From Multifurca ochricompacta (taxonomy: Eukaryota; Basidiomycota; Agaricomycetes; Russulales; Russulaceae), in contig WTXG01000008.1 in NCBI GenBank assembly GCA_022496185.1, positions 717,620-781,619 on the forward strand: a stretch of 64,000 nt of DNA. The letters are read 5' to 3'. The position numbers and the translations under genes are program-made. How positions within the stretch are numbered: the stretch's first letter is position 1; every line of letters starts with the position of its first letter. Below, piece by piece: positions 48,217-59,432 of this stretch. The notes under the pieces were generated by a model. It worked only from the letters and a program-made list of their open reading frames with translations, ran no database searches and was not told the origin of the DNA.

Positions 48217-50262
48217 TTAAGGTTGGTGCTGACCCTGGCACCTTGCTAGTGAGGTGTAATAGGACTTGAGAAGGTCTGGTGCATTGCAGTTGGCCTCATC
48301 AACCCACACGTTGTTGCTGGCTGGGTAGCCTTTCCAGCTGACCAGGTATTGAAGCTTTTGTGATTGGCCATAAGTCCAGCAATTGAGGATCACATTGATT
48401 TCATATTCCTCTTCCTGATTAATAAGTTCAGGAGGGGGTCTTGTGTAATTTGGACCATGAGCATCAGTTTCTTGGTAAGGCAATAAGAGATTGATGTGAA
48501 ATACATCATGAATCCTCATGTGGGCTGGCAGAGCTAATCGATAAGCCACAGGGGAAATGGAGGCCAAGATTGTGAATGGGCCATATCAACAAGGGGCTAA
48601 TTTCAATGAGGGGAAATGTGTCTTGAGGTTTTTTCCCTCTAGCCAGACCTTCGAGCCTATGTTGAATTGTGCACAGGTCAGTTGATTCGTTGATGTCCAG
48701 AATGCAGTTTCCACTCTGGATCTTGCATCCCTGAGGTTCTGTAGTCATTCATTCACTTGTGGCATGTCTGTATCAAAGATCTTGCCTTTCCAGTCAAATT
48801 GCATTCTGTGGAGTAGCGTGTGTGGGGAGAGTTTTGTTTTGTCATGTGGCCATGAGTTGTGTACATACTTGGCCAATGGTAGATACTCCGGCCATCTATA
48901 CTGATCGTTGCTTATCCAGAGTTGTAGGTATTGTTCCAGCCAAAGATTCATATGTTCACTGGAGCTGTCAGTTTGTGGGTGGAATGCAGTAGATAAGTTT
49001 TGTTGGATTTTGAGAGTCTTTGCAAGTGCGCATGAGAAGTGTGATGTGAAATGCGGATCGTGATCCAAGATTATCTGTCATGTGATGCCAAAGAATGGAA
49101 AGAGGTGGCAATAGTAGAGGGTGGCTATACCCTCTCCAGTAATCACTTTGGTGCAGGGTATAAACTGAGCAGCTTTGGAGCATCCTTGATCTACAATCGT
49201 GAGTACCACGTTGTGTTTCCCTGTTGATGGGAGATCTGTAATTAGATCCATAGCTATATATTGAAATGGGCCAGACGTCACCAGTATGTCAAGTGGGAAG
49301 ATTGGCACCTTCTTCATAAGCTTTGGCTTATTTTCCTGACATTTGGCACATCCCTTGATGTAATCATGTACAAATTCTTTGAGATCGCTGCCTTCATACT
49401 TGCGTTGTACTCCACATGTGGTTTTATTGATACCTGGGTGTCCTGCCAGGATATGATCATGGTATTGTTGAAGGATCTTGCATCGTTCAGGAAGAGTCTG
49501 AGGGAACAGACATTTCACTGGTTGCAATGTCTTGACGAATAATTCTGCTGGTAAAACAGTGACCTCATCGTTGTCTTCTAATCCACGATCTGCATCTGGT
49601 TGTCGCAAGAGCATATCAGTGACCATATGCAGCTTTCCTGGGACATGCTCAAGAGTGAAGTCAAAGTCTGCAATTTCTTGGAGCCATCTGGCCTGTCTCT
49701 GATTGAGTTTTTGGGGCACCTTGAAATACTGTAGGTTATTGTGATCGGTGTAAACTTGGACTTTATGTTTAGCGCCGAGAAGATACTGACACCACAATCT
49801 AAATGCAATAATGATAGCAAATAGTTCACACTCATAGATGTCCCAGTTGCACTGTGTTGCATCTAAGGTTTTGGACAGATAGGTGATAGGGTGAAGTTGG
49901 TCATTGTGATCCTTCTGGCTAAGGGTGGTGCCTAGAGCATATCCAGAAGCGTCTGCATCTATGATGAAGGGTTTATTGAAGTCGGGTTGCACTAACACTG
50001 GTTGAGAGGTAACTTGCTGTTTGAGGGTATCAAATGCATTTTGCTCTGTAGCCGTCCACTTCCAGGGGTTCTTTGTGCTTGTGAGGGCATTTAGTGGGGC
50101 CGCAATCTTACTGAATCCCTGGATGAACTGATGGTAGAATTGGCAAAAACCCAAAAATGATTGGATTTCTTTGACTGTAGTTGGCATTCTCCAGGTGGCC
50201 ACACCTTCCACTTTCACTGGGTCCATATGCACTTGGTTTGCCTCCAGTGTTACAAACCCCAT
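48217..50262 (-). pseudogene. element 1 pol fragment: RT thumb, RNase H, integrase, chromodomain
   Basis: In order: RT connection (EIQSFLGFCQFYHQFIQGF), RNase H (FIIDADASGYALGTTLSQK, YTDHNNLQYF), the integrase zinc domain (HDHILAGHPGINKTT, YIKGCAKCQENKP), the integrase core (YIAMDLITDLP, LDHDPHFTSHF, TAFHPQTDSSSEHMN) and a C-terminal chromodomain (LQYLVSWKGYPASNNVWV). In-frame TGA codons at 49078-49080, 48745-48747 and 48586-48588 interrupt it. The stop is at 48217-48219. The core Arg residues expected in DRDPRF are His here, as CpG decay would give. Confidence 0.8.
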
Positions 50263-50332
50263 TGTGTTGTTTCACTTTCCCCTTTCTCTTCATGTGACTT
50301 GCTGTGTGGTCATGTTTGTCCCTTGTTGGCTG

Positions 50333-50842
50333 TGTTGTGACAGGCATTGTACTTATTTGTTTCTTATCTATGACTCAACTTCTTGCTTATCTATGACTCA
50401 CACTTTACATAAGGACTCTTATGCTTTTTCCCACCAGAATCACAACTATACCAGATCCATCTACATATATTCTCATCTGGCCCACTTGACCCCATTCCCC
50501 ATTTGGATACATTGCGACTTTGTTGATACATCAAGTACATTACTCCAATTCAGACTCTGACCTCTATTACATATATAAGGCCTGCCTAGATAGCCTGTAT
50601 GCCTTAGACTCAACTTCTTAATCGACTTGGTGCATTACCTTCTGGGTGATCTCTAAGACCTGACCTTTGAATCATCTCAGTGCTTCTGGCACTCTTCCAC
50701 TCACTGATACTAAGGGATTAGCTCCTTGGTATTGACTTCTCACCTGACCTCCATGTACTTGAAAGACAGTACACACTTGACTTCATAGTTTTGCTACGTG
50801 ACTTGTCACATGTCATGTCGAATGCCTGCACCAGGCGTTACA
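50333..50842 (+). mobile_element. 5' LTR of Gypsy element H
   Basis: About 510 bp from TGTTGTGACAGG to GCGTTACA. It has a TATATAAG box at 50573, a predicted transcript start AGACTCAACTT at 50606-50616, and directly after its end the PBS AAGTCGAGTCT (50845-50855). The exact left edge is uncertain by a few bases. Confidence 0.6.
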
Positions 50843-50864
50843 TTAAGTCGAGTCTCCCCCCACT

Positions 50865-50997
50865 GTGGCTTCATCCAGCCGAAGCCAGACCTTGCACACC
50901 AAAGAACTCATTGACCATCGAGACGAGGATAACCTTTCACAACAGGTCCTTGGCTCTGCTGTCTGGAAAGATTTTGAAACTGAGTTTGGATACTATG
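50865..50997 (+). pseudogene. element H gag, N-terminal fragment
   Basis: Reads SSSRSQTLHTKELIDHRDE, NLSQQVLGSAVWKDFETEF, GYYV, close to the gag start of element E. The start codon is GTG instead of ATG. It is cut at TACTATG by element E, and the last 5 bp (CTATG, 50993-50997) are the target duplication. The rest of this gag is inverted at 63061 and leftward. Confidence 0.75.
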
Positions 50998-51586
50998 TGT
51001 TATGTCTGGTGCGGGACGTTCTGCATGACTTGTGCGACAGCTTGGATATTTCGAATACAGATAAGGAACCAAAGGGGATTCCTTGGAGTTCGGGTGAGGT
51101 GAGTCAAAGTCAAAGGGGCTGTTCCCTAGGACAATGTTAAGTGGAAAGTGCCAGAAGCACTTGAGACAGGCAAATGAAGGGTCAAGGGGGATGTCCAGAA
51201 GACAGGCACTGATGTATTCAATAAGTCGAGTCTGAGCTCTACAGTGTAACTATAGCCGACTTATATATGTAAGGAAGTGGGTGTCTATCGATAAGGATCA
51301 CAGAGTCAAGTGGGCCCAAATATCTGGAAGCGGAGGGTGTAAAGCCGGGCTTCTACTGATAGGGGATTAAGTAAATGTCTGGTCGTATGATAAGGAGATA
51401 GAGAGATAAGCAACGTAAAAGAAAATGGTAAGCAAACATGTACAATTTAAGGGAGTCATGTGGAGGGGTGTAGGGCATGTGATGGATCCCACGATGGGGA
51501 CGTAATCTGGTAGTGAAGCGTGGACGGCAGGGAGGGGTCATCATTGGGCAAGAAGAAGAAAACAGGGAGGGACGGGGTTCGTAACA
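50998..51586 (-). repeat. element E 3' LTR
   Basis: 589 bp. On the + strand it runs from TGTTATGTCTGG to GTAACA, nearly identical to 58385-58973 and to the reverse complement of 63062-63650. Confidence 0.88.
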
Positions 51587-51600
51587 TCACCCCCTCTTCT
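51587..51600 (-). promoter_or_regulatory. element E polypurine tract
   Basis: Minus-strand AGAAGAGGGGGTGA immediately before the 3' LTR, the usual primer for plus-strand DNA. Element 1 has the same kind of tract. Confidence 0.7.
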
Positions 51601-51617
51601 GGTTCTAGCAGTCCCGG

Positions 51618-52850
51618 CTAGAAACGACTTGTACTGTCATCATCCTGTATCAACTCCAAGTAGTCATCAGCTACATTATGATCGTCCATGTCATGCAACT
51701 CCAGCTCCTGCAGGCATGCGTGGGTACAAAGGAACCCATATGGGCCGCGCTGACCGCATGTGCGGCAAAGGTCATAGACAGGGCAGTTGATCTCTTTATG
51801 CCCAGTGTTGTGACAAAGGCACTTGCCGCACCAGCCCAATGGGTTGTTGATTGTTGGGGCCACCCCTACGCGTCAGAAGATGCAGTGCTGGCTCCAATGG
51901 AGATTGCTCCGGCAGTGTCGACACCACTTGCAGTTGAGGGGGCAGTTCCAGCTGATGTGATACTTACTATCACACCGCCAGCAAGTCTCTCTGCATGGGT
52001 TTTTGTGCAGTCGAGGCATTTCGAGACGGCTCAGCAACAGCATCGGGGCAGCCCCTAGTGTTTGAGGAGGGAGGGGTCGCACATAGGTGTCAGCATACCT
52101 TTCAGCGATTGTCTGATACGCATCCCCCACCTCCAACCTCTTCCTGATATTGACTATCTCCTGTTCCAGTTGGAACATCCCATTCGTCAACCTTGCCATC
52201 ATTTTTGCGTGCTCCTTGTACTGCTGGTTCAGCGTCCTTCGCAAGGTGATGTTCTTCCGCAACCTCATAACTTCCGCCTTGAGGCGCGGGAGCCTCATAT
52301 TGTTCATCACCTTGTCGATCGCGAACGCGCGACAATCTTCTGCGGTGAGGTGACCCAACTGCTCATCAGTCAATGTGTGATGGAGTCGGCCAGTATACCT
52401 TTCCTCCAAGTAGATGGGAGCCCCATAGACCGGTCCGTCTTTCTTCATACATCCTGCCATGTCCATTCCCCCGTTGGTGTAATAAATATATTTGGCGATG
52501 GCCATGGTACCATTGGCCATGGTGATCTCCAGGGGGAAATACATTGACGAGTTGGGGTTGTTGGGGATAAATGGGAACTCTGGGGCTTCATCGTCAATTT
52601 CTCCATTGAGCAGGTCGTTAGGGTGAGGTTCTTTGCAGTGAGTGAAGTTGTCATTCGGATTTGGGGACTGGTTTTTGACACGGGCTTCTGCGGCTTCATA
52701 GTTGATGGGGGATGAGGGACATGTGGAGGGATGAGTGGAAGGGAAGTTCTCAGCAACTACAATGGAGGCAGTGAACGCATCAACGGCGGCATTGGCTGCG
52801 ACAAAAGACATGATGGATTGGATGGTGTTAGAACGTTGCTGAGAGAGCAT
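51618..52850 (-). pseudogene. element E post-pol ORF3: zinc-knuckle protein
   Basis: About 410 codons starting at 52850 (MLSQQRSNTIQSIMSF), 38 bp after the pol stop. It has an Asn/Pro/Ser-rich N-terminus, a conserved-looking middle (PIYLEERYTGRLHHTLTDE, QLGHLTAEDCRAFAIDKVM), a heptad-like helical segment (LKAEVMRLRKNITLRRTLN, NGMFQLEQEIVNIRKRLEV) and a Cys/His-rich end. That end has CWRCDSKYHISWNC and CKWCRHCRSNLHWSQHC, then, past one in-frame TGA (51873-51875), CGKCLCHNTGHKEINC and CRTCGQRGPYGFLCTHAC. It stops at 51618-51620. No envelope features. Likely nucleic-acid binding; role unknown. Confidence 0.65.
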
Positions 52851-52887
52851 GTACTGGGGGGTTTGAAGGGGTCAGAGGCCGTTCCTT

Positions 52888-55800
52888 TTAACTGTTCTTG
52901 GGCGCTTCTGGATGTCGGGCATGGAACTCCGAAATAAGGGTCAGGGCGAAGATATCTCCAGCTGGTTCCCATGAGTTGTCAGAGGCTGGGAATCCCTTCC
53001 ACTTAATTAGGTAGTACAGCTTGTGCCCTCGGCCTTGTCGCTTCAAATCTAGAACATGTTCCACTTCCCATTCTTCTTCTCCATCGATAAGGTCAGGTGG
53101 GGGTCTTGAGAAGTTTTCTCCATGCAGTGACGTTTCCTTGTAAGGTGTAAGTAGTCTGGCATGGAAGACTGGATGAATGCGCCATGTAGGGGGGAGTTCA
53201 AGTTCATATGTTACATCTGACAGCTTCCTCGTTATCTTGAAGGGTCTGTGACATCAGGGCGCTAACTTGGCTGTTGGATGTGACGTATGAATGTTCTTCC
53301 CTTCCAACCACACCAGGTCATTGGTCTGATAAGGTGTGAACCTTGTGGGCTTCTCTGCCAGGGTCTTTTGTGCCTTCAACAGGTTCTCATTGGCCGATTT
53401 CCTAATCTCTTCCCATTGGTTGATACGCTGTGTAGCTGAGGGAACGTTCATTGGCTTTCCCATCCACGTGGCTCGGGGTGTCCATCCCATGATAAGTGAG
53501 AATGGGGGGTGCTTCGTGGTGCCATTGGGCCAGGCATTGTGTGCAAATTCTGCTGTTGCGAGCCAGTCAGCCCAATCATCCTGTCGTCCGTTGCACCAGA
53601 ACTGAAGATACTGTTTAAGCCACTGGTTGGTTCTCTCCGACTGTCCATCTGTCTGCGGGTGATACGCCATGGAAATGTTTTGAGTAATGTTCAGTGTTTT
53701 ACAGAGTGCTCTGGCAAATGTGGACATGAAGCGTGGGTTGCAGTCTGAGATGATCTTCTCAGGGAGGCCATAGTGTCTATAGACATGGTCCAGGTAAAGT
53801 CTGGCCACCCCCTCTGCTGTGATGGACTCGTTACAGGGTATGAACAGTGCTGCCTTTGAGTAGTCGTGGTCAGTGATGGTTAGGATCGAGTTGAAGCCTC
53901 TGGAAGTGGGGAGTTTGATGATGAAGTCCATTGCGACAGTTTGGAATGGTTGTGAGGTCATTGGTGTGATTGGGAATGGTGCTGGTGGGCGTGGGTGCGT
54001 ATTCACTTTGTTAGCTTGGCAATCTGCACAACCCTTCACATATTCTTCCACGTCCTTCTTCATATTCGGCCACCAGTAGTCTCATTTGGCAAGAGTGTAG
54101 GTATTAGCGATGCCTGGGTGTCCTGCAGAGGGAAGGTCATGGTGAAAATGGATCACCCCCCTCTTAATGTTGTCGCCACCGGTGACAACGAGTCGATCCC
54201 CATCCTTCCACCACAGGCCATCAATCTTCTTTAGGTTATGTGCCTCTGCCCATGTTTCGCACAGCTGTTGATTCATATTTTGCGATACCTGGGCCCATAG
54301 ATCCATGTTGTGAAGACTGACAACGGCTGTCCTCATGAAAAGTTCTTCAGGGAGTACTGTTACATCATGATTGTCCTCCACCCCATCGTTCAGATCAGGT
54401 CGTTGTGATAGGGCATCTGTGCGAGCATTACAACTTCCAGCAATGTGCTTCAGTACGAAGTTGTATTCTTCAAGTTCCAGGACCTTGTGAGCAACCTGTT
54501 GGCTTATTTTATGGGGTTCTTTCCAATAGAGCAAGTTGGAGTGGTCAGTATGAATAACGGTTTTGTGCGGGGTTCCTGCTAAGTATGGTCGCCAGTGTCA
54601 TAGCGCCTTTACTATGGCCAATAACTCTCTATCCCAAATGTCATAGTTTCATTCTGCTGGCGAGAATGTTTCCAAATAAAAGGCCACAGGATGAAGAAAT
54701 CCCGCTGTGTCTCGTTGATTCAGCACAGCCCCATTTGCAAAGTGAGATGCGTCAACTTCAAGTTCAAATGGCTTGTGCAGATCTGGTTGTAGCAGGACCA
54801 GTTCTGAGCCAATAATGTCGCGGATCTGTTCAAAGGCCGTTTGATGTTCCTCCGTCCAATGCCAAGGAATGTCTTTCTTTAGTAATCCATTTAATGGTTG
54901 GGTGATTCCTGAGAATCCTTGGACGAAGTGTTGATAGAAGTTACAGAATCCAATGAAAGATTGCACGTCCTTGACACATGTGGGTACTGGCCATTCTTGG
55001 ATTCCTTGCACTTTTATGGGGTCCATTCGAACCTGTCCTCCCTCTAAGATGACTCCCAGATACTCTACACTTGATTGTTCAAATGAGCATTTGGCGGGTT
55101 TGAGGTACAGATTGTGTTCATGCAGGATATCCAATACCTGATGCACTTGTTCTCGATGATGGGTTAGATCATTTGTAGTGGCAACCAGTATATCATCCAT
55201 GTAAACCACTACTTCGCCAGTGAGGATAAGGTCGTGGAAGATGTGGTTCATCATTGATTGGAAGGTAGCAGGTGAGTTGGTGAGGCCAAAGAACATAACA
55301 TTTGGTTTGAAAAGCCCTTGATTGGTCTTAAAAGCCGCCTTGCACTGATCCCCTTCTTTAATCCGGATGTTATTGTAACCCCAACGGACATCCATCTTGG
55401 AGAATAAGGATTTATCCCTCATGGTGTCAATAAGCTCCGAGATGAGTGGTAAGGGGTAGGCATTTTTCATGGTGTAGGCATTTATACGGCAGTAGTCCTG
55501 AACGGGTTGAAGTTTGCTGTCTTTCTTCTTAATGAAGAAGAATGGCGACGCGTATGGTGATTTCGATGGGCGGATGTATCCCTTTGCAAGATGTTCCTCA
55601 AGGAATGTCATGAGTGCGGTCTGTTCTGCCTGTGACAATGGGTAAATTTTACAATCGACGGCTGACGGGGTATTGGGTATGAAGTCAATAGCATGGTCCC
55701 ATGGCCGTGCGGGCGGAAAGCATTGGGACTCTTCCTCAGAGAAGACCTTCCAATGTTGATGATATTCCTTTGGTACCACCTCCTCGAACGTCTTCTCCGT

Positions 55801-58365
55801 ATGCCCCTCAACAGCCTTTTGCACGAGTTCCAATGCCTTGGTAGTGAAACAACGGCCTGGATCTTCACTTCCTTCCTCTACCCTATGCACTGCCGAATGT
55901 CATGCCGCATAGTCATACCCTATTGATGTGATGTGGACAGGGTAAAATTCTTTGTCCATGGTCACATCACTCCAATTGATTCTTGGTTCGAAAGTGGCAA
56001 GCCAAGGATATCCCAAAACCAAGTCTTTGTCACCAAGGTTGGTAACTAGAAAGCGGATAGTCTTCACTTTTTCCCCTACTTGGACCTTGAGGTCAGTGTA
56101 GTGTGTAATCTTTCCTGCTCGGTTGGCTGTTCCATCAATATTCCAGATATTTTTCTCCTGGGGGAGTGCCAGCATTCCTAGTCCCATGGTCCTGACCATT
56201 CATGGGCTGATGAAGTTGTCTGTAGCTCCTGAGTCTATCAGGATGTCTCGGTCGGCCGTCCTCTGTGTAGTTTCAAAATGTACTGGTATTTTCAGAGACT
56301 TGAAGCGACTAGTATACACAGAGGTTACATGTAGTGCTCGTGCCCAGGCTGATGGGTTTGAGCCAATCAAAAATCCTTCTTCGTGAATGCCTTTTCTACC
56401 AAAATGGCTCGCACTTCTTCACTTTCCTTCATCATATTTGCCCATATTTCTGATGCTTTCTCTTCTTTCGTCGGCATTTTCTTTTCGACGGTTGGTGGGT
56501 TATTTTGTATGGGAGTGGTCATAGCCTCAGCTGCTCATACTCCTTTCTTTGGGCATTCCCTCAACATGTGCCCCTGTGCTTTGCAATGAAAGCACCTTCC
56601 TTCCTTCATCAGCGTCTGTCGCTCGTCTTCAGTGAGCATAGCTCGGGCTCTGGTCCTGTCAGCTGACATATCCATAGCATTCAGGTCACGCTGGGAGGTA
56701 TGTATGGGTTTTACCCCAAAGGCGGCCTTCCACTGGTCCCGGGTTTTCCCTTTCTTTGTATCGACTCCAAAGCGTGTTTGGAAGTTGAGATAATCTTGCT
56801 GCTGTCATCGAGCAGCGTCTACCCACGTGTCCCAATCGTTGGGGTGGTGGAACTGGATGATATTCTTTACCAATGGGTTGGGCAACCCCTGGGAGAAAAG
56901 TTCCAGTGTCGCCTCTTCATCTGTGTCATAGCCCACTCTGTTAGCCAGACTTCTGAACTTCGCCACATAGGCGTCCAGTTCTCCCTTCTCCATACGCAGG
57001 GACTTAAGTTCTCGGGTGGCCTTCTGCTTGGCCTGCCCATCCGTGTATGTGTCTTTGAATCGTTGGGTGATAGTTTCCCAAAGCCCTTCACTAGTGGTGT
57101 GGCGACCACTCTCAATTTGTTCATTTAGCCACTCCAGCTGCTCCATCATCCAGTCGTCCACTGCCTCTCCTCGGATTAACGACAGGAAGAGATTGGCACG
57201 CTGGAAAGGGTTGATAATTTGGGGGACATCGTGGTTGAAGTTTTTGAAAGTTGTAAACTCCAACATAAACTTCTTGCTCTGTGACCGGTCTCCTGTGAAC
57301 GTCTGTGGCAGCACCCCTGACAAGCGTCTGGATGGGGGAGGTGTGACAGAATTCTCCCTGCGACGTTACTAATGACTTGACATTGTGTTTCACCGGTGTT
57401 TTGGCTTACTGAGGGCCTAACCCCTCCTAATTCTCCTTAGTTCTAGCTCATTCTACTGCACAACCATTTAGATACTATGTCATAGTCCTAGAACCTTCTA
57501 TTTACTATGACATAGCTAGTTCTACATGTATTTAAAGACCTACTAGAGTAGAGAGACAGACTAAGTCTGTTCTCTTGTATTCAATCAGAGGTGCTTCGGA
57601 ATCCTTGAATCCTCTCAGTTAGAGCCCCACTTGAACTCTCCAAGATGTGACTTGGAGAGCCTTCATCATCTTGAACTTGCTGCAGGACTGAGCGTCTCTG
57701 CCATCGACTTCGAATCTCACGCGCGTGCCCTATCGACTTTGAACTAGGCTTGATCCACTGTGACCTTTGAACCTTGACTGAACTTGTTTCCTCTTGTTCG
57801 ACGATGACACAGTTCCGCACCTAACTGTGACAGGAGGGATGTTTGGTGGGGGTACAGCCAGGGCTGGGAGAGCCGGGTCCGGGAGTTGTGCAGCAATGGT
57901 AGACATTTGGTGGAACGGGGTGACAGTATCAGTGGATTGTAGGGAGATCTGGGGAGTTGTCAAAGCAGGGGCTCTGGACATGGCAACTCCAGGTGCAACT
58001 GGGGTGATAGTCAACGCTAATACCAGTGCTTCTTCACTATTTTCTTCTATGTACTCTTCTGGTTCAGAGTCCGTGACAATGGCCGGGGGATTTTCTCTCC
58101 ACGGTCCTAATCCAAATTCAGGTGGGGCGGGTCCTGTTGTAACCCAAGAGTGTCGACTGTCCGAGTATCAGATACAGTACCAAACTCTTTTCGCTTCGTC
58201 GTATTCGACCGGTTGGTATCTTCCGTCATGATAGACATAATATCCAAACTCGGACTCAAAATCTTTCCAGGTGGCAGAGCCAAGTACTTGTTGTGAAAGG
58301 TCAGGCTTGTCCCTTTGTTTGATGGGTTCTTCTTTAAAGAGGGTCTGACTGCGGCTGGAAGCCAT
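52888..58365 (-). pseudogene. element E gag-pol polyprotein (interrupted)
   Basis: Gag starts at 58363-58365 (MASSRSQTLFKEEPIKQRD). The gag core is TFTGDRSQSKKFMLEF...AYVAKFRSLANRVGYDTD, with a zinc knuckle CFHCKAQGHMLREC. The protease has ILIDSGATDNFISP. RT has FFIKKKDSKLQPVQDYCRI and VVYMDDILVATTN (YMDD at 55192-55203). RNase H, the HHCC zinc domain (HHDLPSAGHPGIAN, YVKGCADCQANK), the integrase core (VAMDFIIKLP, SDCNPRFMST, YHPQTDGQSERTN) and a chromodomain (LYYLIKWKGFPASDNSWEP) follow; the end is at 52888. In-frame TGA codons lie at 58168, 56805, 56535, 56200, 55900, 54649, 54598, 54082 and 53254 (lowest base given), and a solo LTR interrupts gag. Confidence 0.85.
57342..57832 (+). mobile_element. 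solo LTR (element-1 family) inserted in element E gag
   Basis: 491 bp, TGTGACAG...CTGTGACA, flanked by a perfect 5-bp duplication GGAGG (57337-57341 and 57833-57837). It has TATTTAAAG near 57530, the ACAGACTAAGTCTGT palindrome (57556-57570) and a perfect 9-bp stem CTCTCCAAG/CTTGGAGAG (57636-57659). Removing it plus one GGAGG lets the gag text run on. Confidence 0.85.
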
Positions 58366-58371
58366 GATGAG

Positions 58372-58382
58372 AGACTCGACTT
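58372..58382 (-). promoter_or_regulatory. element E self-complementary primer-binding site
   Basis: Minus-strand AAGTCGAGTCT, two bases after the 5' LTR. It is the exact 11-nt complement of AGACTCGACTT in the LTR (58610-58620), about 30 nt downstream of a TATATAAG box. Confidence 0.65.
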
Positions 58383-58384
58383 GA

Positions 58385-58973
58385 TGTTACGTCTGGTGTG
58401 GGACATTCTGCACAACTTGTGTGACAGCTCGGGTATTTCGAATACAGATAAGGAACCAAAGGGGATTCCTTGGAGTTTGGGTGAGGTGAGTCAAAGTCAA
58501 AGGGGCTGTTCCCTAGGACAATGTTAAGTGGAAAGTGCCAGAAGCACTTGAGACAGGCAAATGAAGGGTCAAGGGGGATGTCCAGAAGACAGGCACTGAT
58601 GTATTCAATAAGTCGAGTCTGAGCTCTACAGTGTAACTATAGCCGACTTATATACATAAGGAAGTGGGCATCTATCGATAAGGATCATGGAGTCAAGTGG
58701 GCCCAAATATCTGGAAGCGGAGGGCGTAAAGCCGGGCTTCTACTGATAGGGGATTAAGTAAATGTCCGGTCATATGATAAGGAGATAGAGAGATAAGCAA
58801 CGTAAAAGAAAATGGTAAGCAAACATGTACAATTTAAGGGAGTCATGTGGAGGGGCATAGGGCATGTGATGGATCCCACGATGGGGACGTAATCTGGTAG
58901 TGAAGCGTGGACAGCAGGGAGGGGTCATCATTGGGCAAGAAGAAGAAAACGGGGAGGGATGGGGTTCATAACA
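58385..58973 (-). repeat. element E 5' LTR
   Basis: 589 bp, + strand TGTTACGTCTGG...TTCATAACA. It has the same length as the 3' LTR and differs from it by scattered transitions, many at CG/TG sites. Confidence 0.88.
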
Positions 58974-59432
58974 CGAACACATCCTCCAACCGTCATTCAA
59001 AGCGCTACTGGCAGGAGCGAGCATGGACACAATGTTGACCACATTTCCTGAACCCCAACCTAGACAATGACAGCGATCAGCTAAAGACCCAGAAGAAGGA
59101 CACACCAACTTACTATTAACCACGACACCCAAGGATGGGACAACTGGAGGATGAATTGAAGGGGTACCACCCCCATTGTTTGACAGAAACTGGGCAAAGG
59201 CAAAGTATTGGTGGACTCAGATAGAGCTCCACATCTTCCTGAATAACCAAGTGACAATCATAAGACATGAGATACCCAGAGTGTCCATGTGTTGGGCCTA
59301 ATGAGAGGACCAAAAATTAACCGATGGGCGATGGAGAAGACGAGGTAGAATTCAAGAGCCACACCTGTGGGAGAAATTCCGACAAGTGTTTCAGGCGGCA
59401 TTCGCTGATGTAACCGCTGAGCAAAAAGTGTT
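58974..59432 (+). pseudogene. retroelement gag-like remnant
   Basis: Degenerate coding text on the + strand: LGLMRGPKINRWAMEK in one frame, then after a one-base shift IQEPHLWEKFRQVFQAAFA and DVTAEQK, similar in layout to a Gypsy gag core. The upstream 300 bp has no long frame. Weakly supported. Confidence 0.35.

Larger units (their letters stand above)
46964..50262 (-). mobile_element. Gypsy element 1, 5'-truncated chromovirus
   Basis: Internal part of a Ty3/Gypsy element on the minus strand. Gag, protease and most of the RT are missing: homology starts at the RT thumb (GFVTLEANQVHMDPVKVEG) at about 50262. What remains is RNase H, integrase, chromodomain, a post-pol ORF, PPT and 3' LTR. The 70 bp between this truncation and the + strand LTR of element H (50333) is unassigned. 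Confidence 0.75.
50998..58973 (-). mobile_element. Gypsy element E, near-complete chromovirus (7,976 bp)
   Basis: Two LTRs of exactly 589 bp (50998-51586 and 58385-58973) flank, on the minus strand, PBS, gag, protease, RT, RNase H, integrase, chromodomain, a separate zinc-knuckle ORF and a PPT. A solo LTR plus 5-bp duplication (496 bp) lies in gag, so the native length is about 7.48 kb. Multiple in-frame TGA codons make it non-autonomous. It sits inside gag of element H. Its right-hand flank is not the expected CTATG copy (see the inversion finding). Confidence 0.85.

Noticed and set aside
47690..48241. Treating the frame after the element 1 chromodomain as a host gene
   Set aside because: It lies between pol and the PPT/LTR of a Gypsy element and decays with the same TGA pattern, so it belongs to the element.
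52062..52547. 161-codon + strand frame inside the element E ORF3 region
   Set aside because: Antisense shadow of ORF3, lacking any motif.
51618..52850. Reading ORF3 of element E as an envelope gene
   Set aside because: No signal peptide, no membrane helix and no Cys pattern of a glycoprotein. The C-terminus is zinc-knuckle-like instead.
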